Shown: positions 61,252 to 64,000 of the stretch, one piece after another
Position numbering within the stretch: position 1 is the first letter of the stretch
Layout of the letters: the number at the start of each line of letters is the position of its first letter
Origin: Streptomyces sp. NBC_00490
GTDB taxonomy: Bacteria > Actinomycetota > Actinomycetes > Streptomycetales > Streptomycetaceae
Length of the DNA stretch: 64,000 nucleotides
Assembly (NCBI RefSeq): GCF_036013645.1
Contig: NZ_CP107869.1
Location: 10,044,001 to 10,108,000 of the forward strand
Direction of reading: 5' to 3'
Position numbers and translations under genes: made by a program
Notes under the pieces: model-generated
The model's database searches: none
What the model was told of the DNA's origin: nothing
The model's input: the letters and a program-made list of their open reading frames with translations, nothing else

Positions 61252-62322
61252 ATGGCACTCACTCTCGACACTTATCGGCTGCTGGGCCGTTCCGGACTCC
61301 GGGTCTCACCGCTGGCGCTGGGCACGGCGACCTTCGGCACCGAATGGGGTTGGGGCGCCGAGCGCGACGAGGCGCGCAAGCTCTTCGAGCGCTACACCGA
61401 GCTCGGCGGCAACTTCTTCGACACCGCCAGCACCTACACCAACGGCAGCTCCGAGCGACTGCTCGGCGAATTCGCCCGCACCAACCGCGACAAGATGGTG
61501 CTGGCGACGAAGTACTCGACGCTGCGTCAGCCCGGTGACCCGAATTCCGGGGGTACCCACCGCAAGAGCATGCTGGCGTCGGTGGAAGGCAGTCTGCGGC
61601 AGCTGAACACTGACTACATCGATCTGCTCTACGTGAACGTTTGGGACTTCAGGACGCCGGTGGAGGAGATCCTGCGGGGCCTGGACGACCTGGTGAGGCA
61701 GGGCAAGGTGCTGTACGTGGCGATCTCCAGCGCCCCGGCCTGGCAGGTGTCGCGCATGCAGGCGATCGCCGACCTGCGCGGCTGGTCGCCACTGGTCGCA
61801 CTGGAGACCGAGTACAGCCTGATCGGGCGCACCGCGGAGCGTGACCTGATACCGATGGCACGCGAGATGGGACTCGGCGTGGTCCCCTTCTCCCCGTTGG
61901 GCGGCGGGGTGCTCACCGGCAAGTACAGCCGGGAGGACCAGAACCCGGCGGGCTCTGTTGTCGGCGAAACCGCCGGCAACCGCAAGAGCCTCAACGTCGC
62001 CCTGGGGTGGGTCACCGACCGCAACCTTGCCATTGCCGATGTGGTGAAGGAGGTGGCCTCGGAGCTGGGTCGCACACCCGCCCAGGTCGCACTGGCCTGG
62101 ACCCTGAACGCCCCGGGCGTGACGGCACCCATCATCGGCGCCCGCACCATCGCGCAGCTGGAGGACAACCTGGGCGCCCTGCGGGTCGACCTCACTCCTT
62201 TCCAGCTGGCCCGCCTCGACGAGGTCAGCGCCATCGACCTCGGCAATCCGCACGACCTGCTCGCCAGCGATCACATCCGCACGGTCACCACAGGCGACAT
62301 GAAGATCGAAACCCTCGGCTGA
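61252..62322 (+). CDS. Aldo-keto reductase with catalytic His replaced by Asn
   Basis: The 356-aa product is an AKR (TIM barrel) of the YhdN/AKR11-like group: LALGTATFGTEWGWG, GGNFFDTASTYTNGSSERLL (Asp and Tyr of the tetrad), LATKYSTL (Lys) and LNTDYIDLLYVNVWDFRTPV. In relatives the last motif is YLHAWD; here the proton-relay His is Asn (YVNVWD). The cofactor end SPLGGGVLTGKY and IIGARTIAQLEDNLGAL are normal. AGGAG precedes the ATG. It follows the decayed SDR by 69 bases and was probably its operon partner. Confidence 0.9.
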   Translation: MALTLDTYRLLGRSGLRVSPLALGTATFGTEWGWGAERDEARKLFERYTELGGNFFDTASTYTNGSSERLLGEFARTNRDKMVLATKYSTLRQPGDPNSGGTHRKSMLASVEGSLRQLNTDYIDLLYVNVWDFRTPVEEILRGLDDLVRQGKVLYVAISSAPAWQVSRMQAIADLRGWSPLVALETEYSLIGRTAERDLIPMAREMGLGVVPFSPLGGGVLTGKYSREDQNPAGSVVGETAGNRKSLNVALGWVTDRNLAIADVVKEVASELGRTPAQVALAWTLNAPGVTAPIIGARTIAQLEDNLGALRVDLTPFQLARLDEVSAIDLGNPHDLLASDHIRTVTTGDMKIETLG

Positions 62323-62330
62323 TTCGCTCC

Positions 62331-62370
62331 TTGGCTTCCTCCCCCGCCTTTAGGCGGGAGAGGAAGCCAA
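62331..62370. repeat. 40-bp hairpin of IS605-end type
   Basis: TTGGCTTCCT and AGGAAGCCAA pair perfectly, and inside them CCCGCCT pairs with AGGCGGG. The left half repeats the block found at 31406-31432 (TTGrCTTCCTCyCCCGCCT). It lies nine bases after the aldo-keto reductase stop and may also serve as its terminator. Confidence 0.65.
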
Positions 62371-62572
62371 CAGGAACTCCTCCCGCCGACAGAGCAGGAC
62401 CGGCCTCCTGGCCGGGCAATGTTCCGCTGGGGCGCGAAGCTGCGCAGCGGAGCTGGAACCGCTGTTGCCGAAGGGTGCCAGAGCGGGGCGACCACCCGTC
62501 GGGACATCCCCGTCGACAACCGGCACCGTGCACGCCGCCATGGCCGCGTCGATGCGGGGAAACCGTAGGGGC

Positions 62573-63325
62573 ATGACAGTGATGCCCCCGCGGCACCTCG
62601 TGCCTCCGACCTTGTTGCTGCTGCTGGCGCTGCCGTTCGCGGGTTCCTGCGGCGGCGGTGGCACTGACGCGTCCCGCGCCGACAACGCACTGCGTGCGGC
62701 GGAGTCCGGGGGAGAAGTGCTGATCAGTACCGACAACGGACTGCGGCTGCGCCCGACCGGCGGCGACCACATCAGCGTGGACGACCGGATCGACGAGCAC
62801 TGGTCCCACCACGACGACCGCTGGACCCTGGACCTGGACTGCGCCGACCACGACGACCATGGCTGTCCACGGATGCCGTACGTCGAGATCCCCGACGGTG
62901 CAAAGGTCACTGTCACCGCCCGCAATGCCGGCGTCGACGTGGTGGACGTCGCTGCCGCGCTGGACGTCACGACCGTCAACGGCGATGTGACGGTGACCCA
63001 CTCCGGTCAGGAGCACGCCCCGTTGCGGCTGTCCACCCGCAACGGATCGGTGCGCGCAACATCGCTCGAGGCCGGCCGGCTGCACGCGAGCACCGTCAAC
63101 GGCGATGTCGCGGTGCAGTGCGCTGCCGCACCCGCGAGTGTGAACGCGAGGACCGTCAACGGCTCGGTCGATGTCACCGTCCCCCACGATGCCCCGGCCT
63201 ACCGCGTCACCATGACCACCGACAACGGGCGCACCACGACCGATGTCCACGCTCCGGATGCCGACCGAAATCGCCCGATGACCCTGACCACGGTCAACGG
63301 TGACGTCACGGCCCGCCGGGACTGA
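62573..63325 (+). CDS. DUF4097-type lipoprotein with beta-helix repeats
   Basis: The 250-aa product has a lipoprotein signal (LVPPTLLLLLALPFAGSCGG) and then a repeating beta-strand domain in which TVNGDV or TxNGSV returns every 20 or so residues (LDVTTVNGDVTVTHSG, LHASTVNGDVAVQC, NARTVNGSVDVTV, LTTVNGDVTARRD). This is the DUF4097 right-handed beta-helix/adhesin pattern, probably attached to the outer face of the membrane. The ribosome site is weak, and ATG 62552 in the same frame (MRGNRRGMTVMPP) is a possible alternative start with more positive charges. Function unknown. Confidence 0.8.
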   Translation: MTVMPPRHLVPPTLLLLLALPFAGSCGGGGTDASRADNALRAAESGGEVLISTDNGLRLRPTGGDHISVDDRIDEHWSHHDDRWTLDLDCADHDDHGCPRMPYVEIPDGAKVTVTARNAGVDVVDVAAALDVTTVNGDVTVTHSGQEHAPLRLSTRNGSVRATSLEAGRLHASTVNGDVAVQCAAAPASVNARTVNGSVDVTVPHDAPAYRVTMTTDNGRTTTDVHAPDADRNRPMTLTTVNGDVTARRD

Positions 63326-63342
63326 GGTGTGACGAGCTGTCA

Positions 63343-63356
63343 GTTTCACGTGAAAC
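63343..63356. promoter_or_regulatory. parS centromere-like site (ParB binding)
   Basis: GTTTCACGTGAAAC is a perfect 14-bp match to the Streptomyces parS consensus. It lies between the DUF4097 gene and htpG. ParB spreads from such sites to condense the origin region before sporulation. Confidence 0.85.
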
Positions 63357-63430
63357 GCCCTGACGTTGTGTTTTAAAGTGACTGTCGCCCGTTTTCCGCG
63401 ACTCAGGGATCTGTGAGGGACACGCGAACC

Positions 63431-64000
63431 ATGTCCACCGAAACGTTTGAGTTTCAGGTAGAGGCCCGTCAGCTCCTAGAGCTGATGATCCATTCGGTCT
63501 ACTCGAACAAGGACGTCTTCTTGCGGGAGCTCGTCTCCAACGCCTCGGACGCGCTCGACAAACTGCGCCTGGCCGCCCTGCGCGACGACAGTCTCGACGT
63601 GGACCTGTCCGACCTGCACATCCAGATCGATGTAGATCCCAAGGCCCGTACGCTCACTGTGCGGGACAACGGCATCGGGATGTCGTACGACGAGGTCGGC
63701 ACGTTGATCGGCACCATTGCCAACTCCGGCACGGCCGCCCTCCTCAAGGAACTGGAGGACGCCCAGGACGAGGCCGGCGCGGAGGGGCTGATCGGCAGGT
63801 TCGGCATCGGGTTCTACGCCGGATTCATGGTGGCCGACGAGATGACTTTGGTGACCCGGCGCCTCGGCGAGAGCAGCGGCACGCGCTGGTCGTCCCGCGG
63901 GGAGGGCACCTACTCGCTGGAGAAGGTCGAGGAAGCGCCCCAGGGCACGTCCGTAATCCTCCATCTCAAGCCCGCCGACCCCGAGAACCAGCTGCACGAC
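63431..64000 (+). CDS. htpG: Molecular chaperone HtpG (Hsp90), N-terminal part
   Basis: The first 190 codons are present and the gene runs off the window. The Hsp90 ATPase domain is complete in outline: [40 protein letters not shown] (with the catalytic Glu and Asn), [26 protein letters not shown] and [19 protein letters not shown]. It is a cytoplasmic chaperone acting on unfolded clients. GAGGG precedes the ATG. The upstream 105 bases include the parS site and the AT-rich stretch TTGTGTTTTAAAGTGAC, likely the promoter. Confidence 0.97.

Overview
The window reads as chromosomal DNA of a Streptomyces or very close relative. Codon third positions are almost all G or C, many genes start with GTG, Shine-Dalgarno sites of the AGGAGG type are clear, and the families present (MMPL transporters with two-component systems, CebR boxes, GAF-ANTAR proteins, CBM2 cellulases, a Streptomyces-type parS) are typical of that genus. 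No tRNA, rRNA or CRISPR array was seen.

Layout. 1-672: end of a phosphatase gene and a MarR regulator. 1136-8351: a cellulase operon on the minus strand in the order GH12, GH3, GH6, AA10 LPMO, behind CebR-type TGGGAGCGCTCCCA boxes. 8772-14263: two related secreted proteins, each a tachylectin-like propeller fused to a different cell-wall hydrolase, with an IS110 relic between them; then a small secreted peptide carrying three DAGWQ repeats, a small hypothetical protein and a divergent LuxR-type regulator. 14920-19220: a second cellulose locus (GH5, a CBM2 protein with a jelly-roll-like tail, an expansin-like protein), again behind a CebR box.

19471-20472 is a junction: a truncated TIR-domain gene abuts a 74-bp hairpin, which abuts a truncated RHS gene followed by a tiny membrane protein. 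21017-35957 holds three MMPL transporters, each next to its own two-component system in a different arrangement. 36901-38786 is a hypothetical gene split by an intact IS256-family element with a visible target duplication. 39692-44815 holds an anti-sigma-like ATPase, a GAF-ANTAR protein, a Tat-exported PhoD phosphatase and a streptogrisin-type protease.

44865-48759 is the most unusual part: a 62-aa precursor-like peptide followed by four overlapping genes (a 236-aa protein, two paralogous helical proteins and a serine hydrolase). It looks like a peptide-modification (RiPP-like) operon without any standard RiPP enzyme. 50061-52689: an esterase, then a quercetinase with two tiny XapX membrane proteins and a divergent MarR. 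53663-59289: a TetR-controlled molybdenum aldehyde oxidoreductase operon (PaoABC type plus XdhC). 59760-62322: a second TetR gene, a decayed SDR and an aldo-keto reductase. 62573-64000: a DUF4097-type lipoprotein, a perfect parS site and the start of htpG.

Many gene relics lie between the working units: IS110, IS256, IS1182 and IS605 pieces, three separate DNA-ligase scraps, and NB-ARC/TPR, kinase, monooxygenase and DUF4440 tails. They suggest an accessory, rearrangement-prone part of the chromosome.
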